Assembly (NCBI GenBank): GCA_030760725.1
Contig: JASWHV010000004.1
Span: 56,511,136-56,575,135, forward strand
DNA: 64,000 bases
Direction: 5' to 3'
Origin: Neostapfia colusana
Taxonomy: Eukaryota > Streptophyta > Magnoliopsida > Poales > Poaceae
Below the pieces are notes generated by a model that ran no database searches, was not told the origin of the DNA, and saw only the letters and a program-made list of their open reading frames with translations. The position numbers and the translations under genes are program-made. Shown one piece after another: positions 9,520 to 18,800 of this stretch (positions are counted from its first letter, which is position 1; each line of letters opens with the position of its first letter).

Positions 9520-10427
9520 TAGGGCTGAAAACGGTCACAAAAACAGTTAAATCATTTTCATATATAATTTTTGGAAAATGAAATTGGAAATAGTACAATC
9601 AAAAATAGATATGAAAAAAGAAAGGGCAACCCGGTGCATGTAGCTCCCGCTTGCGCAAGGTCCGGGGAAGGGTCCGACCCATTTGGGTCTTTTGTACGCA
9701 GCCTTTCCCTGCATTTCTGCAAGAGGCTGTTTCCAGGACTCGAACCCGTGACCTCATGGTCACAAGGCAACAGCTTTACCGTTGCGCCAAGGCCCCCTTC
9801 ATCAAAAATAGATATGATATTGGAAATTTTGAAAATATTGGAAACGGATATATCGAAACGGAAACATGTCGATACCGGAACGATTTTGATTTTTTTCGAA
9901 AACAACACCCTAAAGGCTAAAGTATTATCATCATTATTTAAAATGACATAAGCAAATAATGATAATAATTTTACACTAACAAGCGCGTCGGATGTTGGTG
10001 ACTTTGCCACCTCGAGGCCGGGATGACCTGGTGATAGGTCTCAGGACGGCGCGAGCGCGATGGGATTAGGGATTTAGGGTTCGTGCTCCACTGCTTGGCT
10101 GGTGGCTTCTCCTCACCCTTGGACCTGTAATGCCTGACATAGAGCTGCTTCGGTTCGGGCTCTCGGCGTCTTGGACCGTTAAGCATTGGGCCAAGGCCCA
10201 TTGCTGTTTCGGAAATGAAAACGGAAATTGTTTAGAAATTTCCAAATAAATACAGAATTTCGAGTATTCGATCGGAAATCTGCCCAACTCGTTTTCGTTC
10301 CGATTTCCATTTCATTTTCGGTTATCGGCCAATTTTCGGACAATTCCATTAAAAACGGAAAATGGTTCGATAATTCTCAAAAACGGTATCAGATGATCCG
10401 AGATATTTCCGTCCATATTTCACCCTA
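9520..10427. mobile_element. Ac/Ds-like non-autonomous hAT element with nested SINE
   Basis: The left end TAGGGCTGAAA (9520-9530) and right end TTTCACCCTA (10418-10427) form an inverted repeat like the terminal TAGGGATGAAA of maize Ac/Ds. The flanks GGCATTGG (9512-9519) and GCCATTGG (10428-10435) match at seven of eight positions, as expected for an 8-bp hAT duplication. The subterminal parts hold several AAACGG hexamers (near 9528, 9841, 9858, 10219, 10354 and 10381), the motif bound by Ac transposase. No transposase frame exists. A GC-rich core at about 9980-10205 differs in composition and may be captured DNA. Removing the SINE leaves about 0.7 kb. Confidence 0.78.
9615..9800 (-). mobile_element. 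Au-type SINE with 17-bp target duplication
   Basis: On the minus strand it begins GAAGGGGGCCTTGGCGCAAC with a tRNA-like head: A box TGGCGCAACGGTA (genomic 9777-9789) and B box GGTTCGAGTCC (genomic 9737-9747). It continues with the body I recognise from Au SINEs (CTTGCAGAAATGCAGGGAAA, GGAGCTACATGCACCGGG) and ends in a T-rich tail. The duplication ATCAAAAATAGATATGA is exact at 9598-9614 and 9801-9817. Transcription would be by RNA polymerase III from the internal boxes, and movement depends on LINE enzymes. Confidence 0.9.
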
Positions 10428-10515
10428 GCCATTGGCACAATGTACTCCCACCCTCGTGAGTCTCTTGCGTTAATGACATTATAGTTATATCTTATAACAA
10501 CCACCTACTCATTTA

Positions 10516-10642
10516 GGGCTTGTTTGGGTAATAATAAATATAGTGGATTGAAGTGAAATGGAGTGAAAAATGAACTATATTTACCTCAATCCCATTCAAT
10601 CCATTTCAAATGGAGAGTATTTAAGTTTATCTAAACAAAGCT
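10516..10642. mobile_element. Tourist-like MITE (about 127 bp)
   Basis: Left end GGGCTTGTTTGGGTA; right end TATCTAAACAAAGCT, an imperfect complement. TTA flanks both ends (10513-10515 and 10643-10645), as in PIF/Harbinger-type Tourist elements. The interior has the complementary blocks ATTGAAGTGAAATGGAGT and CAATCCATTTCAAATGGAG. No coding capacity. The terminal mismatches leave a hAT-type MITE possible. Confidence 0.55.
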
Positions 10643-10747
10643 TTATTAGGATGTCGTACACGAACCGCTAACACGTATCATGTTTAACACGTAGCTCTTT
10701 TATGCATTGGTATTTGGGAAAAATACGACATAAAGCATTTGACTAGT

Positions 10748-10918
10748 TTGTCGGGATGCAACATATCGCATGCCCTGGCTTGTATTTCTCTGACACATCA
10801 GTTTGGATGGCAAGAATGATTGGGATAATTTATTCTGGTGGAAATGCACATGTGAAGTGGTTCGAGTCAGCTGCCAAAATCTTACAGGATTCCCCAAACA
10901 CCAAAGATCCCTTTTGAC
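10748..10918 (+). other. Candidate exon-like open stretch
   Basis: After CTAG at 10744-10747 the forward frame reads a 56-codon stretch (FVGMQHIACPGLYFSDTSVW to NTKDPF) ending in TGA at about 10916-10918. Composition looks protein-like, but no domain is recognised, the acceptor is weak and no partner exon was found. It may be chance. Confidence 0.2.
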
Positions 10919-11106
10919 ACAAACATGCGCTTAAAACGTAGGGCTCTCAGTGTTCAACATCCAGAGAAAAGAAGGGCTACAGGTAACGTCGCAAATTGTC
11001 AGATATTACCACCAGCAAAAAAGGTGTCACTGACAGCTTTAGGAAACCACAAATGACAGGATAAATGCTAATAAAAACCATATGAAAACTTAAATCAAGA
11101 TTGGAA

Positions 11107-11236
11107 TTATGAACAAAATCTTTCAAATATACTAGCGATCTCGAGTTCTTGTATTGGGCGGCCATCCTTGAGATCCTCACTTGCTACCTCTCTGAGATGC
11201 TTGTTTCCTTCTAGCACCGTCTTTCTAAGCTTCTTT
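11107..11236 (-). other. Candidate terminal exon, unknown protein
   Basis: On the minus strand a 3' splice-like AATTTATTTTAG is followed by an open frame of 42 codons (KKLRKTVLEGNKHLREVASE, then DLKDGRPIQELEIASIFERF) ending in TAA at 11107-11109. It is charged and helix-like. I do not recognise the family and found no convincing upstream exon in 11240-11620. Confidence 0.35.
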
Positions 11237-11239
11237 CTA

Positions 11240-11629
11240 AAATAAATTGTCTATTTTGTGGAGCCATGAGCAAATAATTGTAAATCAAGTTCATTTTGAT
11301 CAGGTAGGTTTTCCTAAAACATGCAACATTTCTGGTACGGACCATGTTGACCGTAAAACAAAACAACTCAGCAAAAACAGAAAAAAAACATGTGAGATTC
11401 TGAGTGCCATAAAACCTTCGAAGCCAAGAACTTCTATACTACCAGGCCAACTTAATAAGTTTGTATCACATTCACTACTTACCAGGCATACCTTTTTCCC
11501 GATAATGAGCATTTTATTAAACCCAAACGTATCAAGATGATACACAAAAGTTTACACTCTTCTGCATATTACCAGGCATATCTAGCTTCTGATCAATCAA
11601 CAATCAAGTGTGAAATAGATTCTTTGAAA
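11240..11629. other. Intergenic, no feature seen
   Basis: AT-rich DNA between the candidate exon and the organelle insert. No trusted frame, repeat or RNA gene. Confidence 0.4.
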
Positions 11630-12165
11630 ATAATTTTCTATGAGGAACTACTAAACTCAATCACTTGCTGCCGTTACTCAACAGTTTTCTGTGAGGTCTA
11701 TCCCGTAGAGGTAGTCAAATTGGATCAGTAATCGATTTCTATGTTTCGTCGTAAACCAAATTGGTTACTTCCAATTACGTAAATCAATAGTTCAAACCGA
11801 ACTTAAAGGTAGGGCAATTCCCATTGATATAGGAACTTTTATACCAGAAACAATAGTATCTCCAATTATAGCCCGTCTGGGATGTAAAATATATCTCTTC
11901 TCACCATCCCCGTAGTGTATGAGATAAATGTATGCATTTTGATTAGGATCGTATTCTATGGTCACGATTCTACCAGATATGTCTTTTTGATTGCGTCGAA
12001 AATCGATTTTACAGTATAGGCGCTTATGACCTCCCCCTCTATGCCTTGCGGTAATGATTCATCCGGCATTACGACCTTTACCACAACGGTGCCGTCCATG
12101 GATCAATTTATTTCGTGGATTGGATTTCACTTGTCTGTCTACGATTCCCTTGCCTGTGCTCGGGT
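11630..12165 (-). pseudogene. rpl2: Plastid-type rpl2 exon 1 and intron start, nuclear insert
   Basis: rpl2 encodes large-subunit ribosomal protein L2 of the plastid. On the minus strand, from about 12160, the frame gives VDRQVKSNPRNKLIHG, RHRCGKGRN, IITARHRGGGHKRLY, RRNQKDISGRIVTIEYDPNQ, NAYIYLIHYGDGEKRYILHP and VPISMG, then ALPL. It then enters the group II intron (CGGTTTGAACTATTGATTTA, near 11790), which runs to about 11630. The start codon and first residues are lost, and an in-frame TGA lies at 12059-12061. Exon 2 is absent. It cannot function. Either direct plastid-to-nucleus transfer or transfer by way of mitochondrial DNA is possible. Confidence 0.9.
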
Positions 12166-12990
12166 ACACAGAAAAATCAATAACCACACCCCTTCCTGTT
12201 ATGTTGAGGCTGCGTTTTGATCGCCTACATGTAACTCAGTCTGACTCATATCACTCGTGGGATACAGGAACGACAGAAAGAAGGTTTACTGCCAAGTACG
12301 AGATCACGTTGGTAGCTATGACCAATCGGGTGTAAAGGTGAAAAACAAACAACACGAGCCGCCACATAATGATCGTGATCCAACGGTTCCGTGCTCAGGC
12401 GGGCCGCGGGCGCTCCACCCCCACCCACTCATCAATTTTAACCGAGAGAGCAGGACCTCGACTTCCCCTTCCCTGGAGAGAGCAGGACGTCAAGATCCGG
12501 CGCGCCTCCGATGTCCCATTGCCCTTTTGTTGCATTCGATCTCCAGACTTCACACGGCGTGCCGCCCCTTGCTGCGGGCCATCTCCCTTGGCCTATTGCC
12601 CTGTGCATGTAACATTCCATGTTTCTAATCTGCCCTGCCCAAACAAAACCAACAACCCAAGAATATGTACACAAAAATTTGAATTCAAACTAAAATACGA
12701 TTTTAAGTCAGAATGAGGAATGGACCAAAACAATAACATTTTGACATCAACTTATCTACACTCAACCATTTCCCGTCATTGGGAGCTGACTGTAACTGTA
12801 AGTGCCTACAAAAATTTGTATGAATGTGTAATTAAATTTTTGAAATTTGCTAATTAAATCATGTTATTAAGAGCAAAATTGATAACTCAAATCCCCTTAG
12901 GAAAAATTCAGATTTGAATAAAAAATACAGTTTTTGATAGATGTTTAAATCCTGTTGCACATCATTTAGTATTTCTTTGTTTTCGCAGGA
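12166..12990. other. Intergenic, no feature seen
   Basis: A GC-rich patch at about 12380-12610 has overlapping short frames on both strands but no recognisable protein, and AT-rich DNA follows. No RNA gene or repeat was identified. Confidence 0.4.
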
Positions 12991-13461
12991 AATAATCCGG
13001 TGGATGGTAGTGTGGGGTTTGTCCACGTCCTGGCCAGTTGGTTGTGTATGCGTGTTGAGTCCGGATCAGAAGGAGGCACGAGCTGACCGGATTGTATCTG
13101 ACTTTGTGCCCGGCCATGCAGGATCATGCGCGCATACCGGTTCGACTCAGCGTCGAGCGCGAGTGCCGGGTCTTGCGCACGCGGTGGCATCGTGTGCATG
13201 AGCATTGGCGTCTGTTGGAGTCGTGTGCATGAGACGTGGCTCTCCGGCTTGCTCGGTCGTAGAGCAGATTCCGGATCACGTTGTGTGTTTTGTATGTGTT
13301 TAAATCAGTAACGAACAGAAGAAAAGCTGCGCAGTATTCTAGCAGCACAAAAGGCTTCTCGTGTGTTTATACTGTCTGAGTATGTGCGTGTCCACCGAGT
13401 GCCTCTGAGTTCATCCTGCATTCTTCCTCCTCCTGCGACAACCTCCTCCAGCAACAACAAG

Positions 13462-13480
13462 TGGCATCCGAGCCAGGTTC
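13462..13480 (+). other. Copia-E primer-binding site
   Basis: TGGCATCCGAGCCAGGTTC matches the initiator-Met-tRNA type site TGGTATCAGAGCC with two changes. The gag ATG follows 15 bp later, at 13495. Confidence 0.65.
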
Positions 13481-13494
13481 AACTACAAGCAGCC

Positions 13495-14896
13495 ATGGCC
13501 GACGCAAGGTCCCACTCCCCTTCCTGGTCGCCGGCGAGAGCACCGTACAACCGTGCGCAGAGCCACGAGCGAAGCGTGATGCGACGTAGAGGAGGCGAGG
13601 TGATCGTGCAGCAGGTCGTGAGGGAGGCGGTGGTGGCAACGTCGTCTGGCGGATGCTGACACGGACCAACTACGCCGAGTGGTAATGACTGTGAATTTGC
13701 AGGTAAAGGGATTGTGGGACACAGTCGAGACGGTTGACGCGCCTCTCCGCGAGGATCACCTTGCGTTGACGGTGATATTGAACTAAGTTCCGGAGGAGAT
13801 GCACACATCTCTTGCGATCAAAGAGACGACAAAGGTGACGTGGGACACCATCGCTGCCCGGCGCATCGGTGTTGAGCGTGTCCGCCTGGCGAACGCGCCG
13901 AAGCTCCGGAAGGAGTTCGAGACCATCTCATTCCGGAATGGCGAGATGGTGGATGAGTTCGCGATGTGAATTTCAGGACTTGCCGGGAATCTTCCTTCCC
14001 TTGGAGACAACCTTGAAGAGCTGAAGGTGGTACGTAAGTTCCTGCACGTTATTCCTGCCAAATTCGCGCAGATTGCCATCGCCATCGAGTCCATGCTCAA
14101 CCTCACCACCATGTCCGTCGATGAACTCATGGGCCGGCTCCACGTTGTTGAATAGCGCCTCAACGAGGATAGCAATGACGAAGGCTCTAGGAGCCGTCTG
14201 CTCCTCACCGAGGAGAAGTGGAAGGCCCTTCAAAAGAAGATGGAGCAGGGAGGTGGCTCCTCCGGCGGCGACGGCGGTTGCATCCGTGGCAAGGCGCACG
14301 GCCGAGGCCAAGGTGGCAGACGTGACGGTGGCGGTCGAGACAAGCCGCCGCAGCGGAATGGGAAGCGCCACAACTGTGGCATCTACGGGCACTTTGCCAA
14401 GGAGTGCCGCAAGCCACGCCAGGAACGGCGTGAGAAGCATGAGGAGGCACACCTTGCACAGGCTGAGGACAAGCAGCCAGCGATCTTGCTTGCACAGGTG
14501 TGCGATGAGGTCGCACACGATGTGTCGCTGCAGAAGAGCGACGGCAGCGACGACGGTCCCGGTGCAGAGATCGTCAAGCTGAATGAAGAGCACATCATGC
14601 CGGTGAACACTGGCACCGGGGTGTGGTACCTCGACATCGGTGCTAGCAATCACATGACCGGTGACAAGGACGTGTTCACCAAGCTCGTCGAGACAGTCAA
14701 GGGAACTGTTAAATTCGGTGATGGACCTGTCATCAACATCTGTGGACACGGTACGATCGTCTTCGAGAGCCGCCGAAGTTGCCACCAGGTGCTCACTTAT
14801 GTGTACTTGGTCCTCAAGTTACGCAGCAACATCATGAGTCTCGGGCAACTGGATGAGCAAGGTTGCAAGGTGGTAGTTGAGAATGGTGTGCTGTAG
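13495..14896 (+). pseudogene. Copia-E gag and protease, broken
   Basis: Gag forms the particle. After ATG at 13495 (MADARSHS) the frame shifts, and gag resumes as TRTNYAEWVMTVNLQVKGLW (near 13655) through a UBN2-type gag domain (WDTIAARRIGVERVRLANAP, FRNGEMVDEF). Stops at 13783-13785, 13966-13968 and 14152-14154 interrupt it. The 14240-14896 frame holds a Gly/Arg-rich stretch, a CCHC zinc knuckle (CGIYGHFAKEC, near 14375) and protease. The active site reads LDIGASNHMTG (near 14629), with Ile where most copia proteases have Ser (DSGAS), so activity is doubtful. Confidence 0.8.
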
Positions 14897-16270
14897 CTGT
14901 TCGACCGTGAGCGCGCGCTGCTTGCTCGGGTGGTACACTCCAAGAACCGGCTGTACATCATCAAGTTGAAGATGGTGGCACCTGTATGTCTCCTGTCTGT
15001 GATCCAGGAGGAGGCGTGGTTGTGGCATGGGCGCTATGGCCACCTCAACTTCCGCTCGCTGTGTGCCCTCGCGCATAAGGGTATGGCGGAAGGAATACCG
15101 CTGATTGATCGCGTCGACGAGTCCTGCGACGGGTGCGCTCTTGGGAAGCAGCACCACATCCCGTTCCCACAAGCGTCCACATACCGCGCCAAACGTGGAC
15201 TGGAGCTTGTGCACAGTGACTTGTGCGGGACGATCAAACCAGCCACGATGGGCAAAACATAGGTATTTTCTGTTGATTGTTGATGATTACAGCCGCTTCA
15301 TGTGGATTGAGGTGATGATGTCCAAAGATGAGGCGTTCATGCGCTTCAAGCGGGTGAAGGCGCTTGCCGAGGCAACGCCGGGCAGGAGGCTCATGGCGTT
15401 TCGCTCGGACCGTGGCGGTGAGTTCAACTCCGTTGTGTTCCAGGAGTACTGCGACGAGCACGGCATCAAGCACTGCACCACTGCACTGTATACGCCTCAG
15501 CAGAACGGCATCGTTGAACGCCATAATCAAATGGTGGTGGAGATGGCTCGCTGTCTTCTGAAGAGCATGGGGGTTCCGCCGAACATCTGGGGCGAGGCGG
15601 TGCGGATTGCGGTCTACCTCCTGAACCGCGCGCCTACACGCAGCCTTGATGGAAGGACGCCTTACGAAGCATGGTTCAACAGGAAGCCGAAGGTGCACCA
15701 TCTTTGGGTGTTCGGCTGCGTAGCGCATGTGAAGCTTCTCGGCCCAGGCATCAACAAGCTGGCTGATCGCTCGACACCGATGTTGTTCGTCGGCTATGAA
15801 GACGGAGTCAAGGCCTACCGGGTGTATGATCCGGTGAGGAAGCAGCTACAAATCTCGCGCGATGTGATCTTCGAGGAGCACCACAAGTGGGACTGGAGCG
15901 CTGGAACAAGCGCGCCTCCCACGCTGTCCACCACGCTTGAGGTGGTGTATCCTGACCTGCCGGACGCCGGCAGAAATGATTTGGTGGAGACGCCACAACC
16001 TGTGACGCGAGCAGCAGAGGGCCATGGCAGCCCTCAGCAGAAGACCCCGGCCACACCACCTCCACGTGTCCACAACTGGGCAATGCCGCCATCGCACGAC
16101 ACGGAGCGGCACGACGTCGGCTGCCAAATGCTGCGATATCAGCGCATGCCCAGCATATTCAACGAGCTGGATGAAGCCCAGGAAGCAGAACAGGAGGAAG
16201 AAAATCTTCTCTGTTTGCAGGCTGCAGAAGAACCCGACAGCCTAGAGGAGGCGCTGAAAGATCCATGCTG
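14897..16270 (+). pseudogene. Copia-E GAG-pre-integrase and integrase, one frameshift
   Basis: GAG-pre-integrase shows LWHGRYGHLNFRSLCALAHK and CDGCALGKQHHIPF (zinc-binding His and Cys pairs). The integrase core follows: HSDLCGTIKP, then a frameshift and TAG at about 15260, then LLIVDDYSRFMWIEVM, FRSDRGGEFNS (second Asp) and YTPQQNGIVERHNQMVVEMA (Glu). The C-terminal part (AVYLLNRAPTRSLDGRTPYE, FVGYEDGVKAYRVYDPVRKQ) is open and complete. Integrase joins the cDNA to the target, so all three catalytic residues are present but in two frames. Confidence 0.84.
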
Positions 16271-17008
16271 GAAACGTGCCATGGAGGATGAACTGGGTGC
16301 AATTCGCAGCAATGGCACCTGGGAGTTTGCTGTACTTCCAGCTGATAGGCCTCAAGTGGGTCTTCAAGGTAAAGAAGGATGCTGCTGGTAATATTGTGAA
16401 GCATAAAGCAAGACTTGTTGGGAAGGGATATGTGCAGCGAAAGGGGGTGTACTTCGACGCGCCGGTAGCACGCATGGAGACGGTGTGTGTACTGCTAGCG
16501 CTCACTGCACATTCTGGGTGGCAGGTGCACCATATGGACGTGAAGTCGGCGTTCCTGAATTGCGACCTCGTCGAGGAGGTGTACGTGCACCAGCCACCCG
16601 GCTTCATCGACTCCGAGCACGAGCAGCAGGTGCTCAAACTGCACAAGGCACTTACAGGCTGCGGCAGGTGCCGCACGCGTGGAACACGAAGCTGGATTCT
16701 GCGCTCATCACTCTTGGTTTTGAGCAAAGCCCACTGGAGCATGCTGTCTACATAAGGTCAACAGGAGAAGGTGCCTGCTGGTTGGCGTCATATATTGATG
16801 ACCTTGTCATCACTGGCACGGACATCAAGGATATAGAAAACTTCAAGGAGCACATGAAAGATCTGTTCGACATGAGCGACCTCGTCCTGTTGACATATTA
16901 TTTGGGCATCGAGGTGGAACAGCGTGATAGTGTGACCACGTTGTGCCAAAGCACATATGCTGAGAAGGTGCCGGAGCAGGCTTGCATGGGGAGCTGCAAC
17001 CCTCGTCC
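16271..17008 (+). pseudogene. Copia-E reverse transcriptase, truncated
   Basis: RT motifs: KWVFKVKKDAAGNIVKHKAR, GWQVHHMDVKSAFLNCDLVE, EQSPLEHAVYIRSTGEG and ASYIDDLVITGTDIKD (catalytic YIDD near 16793). Frameshifts occur near 16365 and 16670. The thumb/connection end (STYAEKVPEQACMGSCNP) is interrupted near 17008 by opposite-strand Tat integrase, so RNase H and the 3' LTR are lost. Confidence 0.82.
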
Positions 17009-17560
17009 TGCGGATTGCTTGTTGATGGTGATGACTGGTGTGGCTTCTGGCCACTTGGTGAACTTGTCGATGGCGACATAGAGGTACCGGAATCCCCTGA
17101 CGGCTCTGGGGAATGGTCCCAGGATGTCCAACCCCCATACGGAAAACGGCCATGAGGGCGGGATCATCTGTACCGCCTGAGCCGGTGTATGGATCTGCTT
17201 GGCGTGGAATTGGCACGCCTTGCAGCTCTCGACCAGCTTGACGACATCCTGGAGTGCTGTCGGCCAGTAGAAGCCATGCCAGAAGGCTTTACCGACAAGC
17301 GTGCGTGAGGAAGAGTGACTCCCACATTCGCCTCCATGGATCTCAGCGAGCAAGTCACAGCCTCCCCCCCTGGGTTATGCACCGCAATAGGACGTGGTTG
17401 GCGCCACGCCGGTAGAGATCCCCTTCTACCAGCGTGTATCTCATAGCCATGCGCACGATCCGTTCAGCGGATACACGTTCATCAGGGAGGATGTTGTCTT
17501 TCAAGTAGTCCCGGATCTCCGTGATCCATGCATCGGGTCTGACTTGAGCTTCTGGATCTT
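17009..17560 (-). pseudogene. Tat-type integrase, truncated
   Basis: Coding order: YTLVEGDLYRRGANHVLLRC, a frameshift at about 17355, LLAEIHGGECGSHSSSRTLV, HGFYWPTALQDVVK, CKACQFHAKQIHTPAQ, WGLDILGPFPRAVRGFRYLY, VAIDKFTKWPEATPVITINK. The zinc-binding region and first catalytic Asp are present. The second Asp and Glu would lie beyond the junction at about 17009, so the enzyme is not functional. Confidence 0.85.
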
Positions 17561-17565
17561 GAGCG

Positions 17566-18066
17566 CTAGGTTGCACGGAGTCCCCAGTGACGCTTACGAT
17601 CCTTGGCGGCGTCCATGGCTGCAGGGCCGCCGGGACCGCCAGCTTCGACGGGCCGGGCTGTGGGCCGCAGCAACGTCCTCTCGAAGACTCCTTCGGGCAC
17701 AGGGGCTTCGGTGGAGGCCTTCGTTGAAAGGTCGTCAGCTGCGGCATTGCCAGCGCGCCGTACGTGGCACAGGTACAAGGCGAGGAAGTCTTTCTCCAAC
17801 GTCTGCACGTGGAGCAGATAAGCAGCTAGCTGTGGGTCATTGCAGGAGCATTCACCCTTAACTTGCTTGATAACCAGCTGGGAGTCGCCCTGTGCCAACA
17901 ACTGGCGAGCGCCCAGAGACAGGGCGGTCTGTAGGCCAAAGATGAGTGCTTCATACTCTGCCATGTTGTTGGTTGCCTTGAAATTGAGACGCACCATGTA
18001 CCCAAACTGCTCCCCCGATGGCATGAGAAGCAGTACGCCGGCACCGGCTCACGGCTTTCGCGAGGA
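17566..18066 (-). pseudogene. Tat-type archaeal RNase H
   Basis: The second RNase H that defines Tat elements: GAGVLLMPSGEQFGYMVRLN, NNMAEYEALIFGLQTALSLG, LLAQGDSQLVIKQVKGECSC, RRAGNAAADDLSTKA. The conserved Glu in AEYEAL and Asp in QGDSQL are both present. The first strand has a stop: TGAGCCGGTGCCGG where the related copy at 1905-1960 reads GGAGCCGGAGCGGG. The domain joins RNase H on one side and the integrase linker on the other. Confidence 0.82.
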
Positions 18067-18111
18067 GCCGTCGAAGAAGAGCGTCCAGTGGGGCTCGGTG
18101 AAGACCGGAGC

Positions 18112-18501
18112 TCAGTGCTTTGGTTCACCGTCTTCGTGGCCCCCTGGGTCAGCCTTCGTTGGTGTCCACTCTGCCACAAAGTCAGCCAGCGCTTGGCTTT
18201 TAACTGCATGGCGAGGAAGGAAGTCCAGCTCGAACTCCGCCAGCTCCGCTGCCCATTTAGCGACGTTGCCAGTCGCATGGGGGCTGTGAAGGATCGTCTT
18301 CAGCGGATAGGAGGTGACTAACGAGACCCAGTGGGCCTGAAAGTAGTGGCGGAGCTTCCTGGACGCCACGAGCACTGCATACAACAGCTTGTGGACCTCC
18401 AGGTACCTTGTCTTGGCGCCGTGAAGGACTTCGCTGATGTAGTAGACAGGCCTCTGGATGGTTCGGACCCTCTCTCTTAGGTCTGAGAGGTCTTCATCCA
18501 T
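18112..18501 (-). pseudogene. Ty3-type RNase H of the Tat element
   Basis: Open frame with RERVRTIQRPVYYISEVLHG, KTRYLEVHKLLYAVLVASRK, RHYFQAHWVSLVTSYPLKTI and AVKSQALADFVAEWTP. It degrades RNA in the RNA-DNA hybrid. It follows the Pro/Gly repeat linker and is separated from the RT frame by a frameshift near 18495. The typical first-strand Asp lies in the repeat-replaced region, so this domain may be degenerate, as reported for Tat elements in general. Confidence 0.78.
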
Positions 18502-18800
18502 TGGCTCTGGCCCGCCGGAGGTGAGTGGGTCCAGGGGGGCTTCTCCGAGTTGGAACTCGAAGGCTCCTAAGCCACCTTGGCCCTCTGGGAGGTCCCGCTG
18601 GTTCTCCAGGAGCTCCAGGAGACCCCGCTGGATCTCCGGGAGGTCCCGTTGGGCCCCTGGGGGGGTCTCGTTGGACCCCCGAGAGGTTATATTGGAGGTC
18701 CGGGGGGCCGCCCTGGACCTCCGGGAGGTTGTCTTGGAGGTCTGGAAGGCCGTCTTGGACCTTCGGGGTTTCCTGGCGTCTGTCTTCTTCTGCCGGAGCA
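18494..18800 (-). repeat. Pro/Gly-rich repetitive linker between RT and RNase H
   Basis: In coding order a roughly 12-residue unit around VQDGLPDLQDNLPEVQGGPP repeats about four times, then becomes GPTGPPGDPAGSPGAPGEPA (collagen-like). At DNA level, short units with TCCGGGAGG or CCTGGAGG recur. The position matches the 37-40-codon repeats of the copy at 1186-1500, but the unit is different. Confidence 0.75.

Larger units (their letters stand above)
12991..17008 (+). mobile_element. Ty1/copia retrotransposon (copia-E), 3' truncated
   Basis: A forward copia element with a probable 5' LTR end near 13459, a primer-binding site, gag, protease, integrase and RT. It is cut near 17008, where reverse-strand Tat integrase begins. 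The LTR start could not be fixed, because no second LTR is present; 12991 is a guess at where LTR-like DNA begins. Gag-pol is interrupted by at least six stops or frameshifts. The lineage looks like that of the copia-D fragment at 3885-4958. Confidence 0.8.

Noticed and set aside
9737..9789. tRNA gene
   Set aside because: A and B boxes are present, but the body and tail are those of an Au SINE with target duplications, and no cloverleaf closes.
12054..12335. Forward ORFs over the rpl2 insert
   Set aside because: Antisense to recognisable rpl2 codons.
13973..14785. 270-codon minus-strand ORF
   Set aside because: Antisense of copia-E gag and protease, whose motifs lie on the plus strand.
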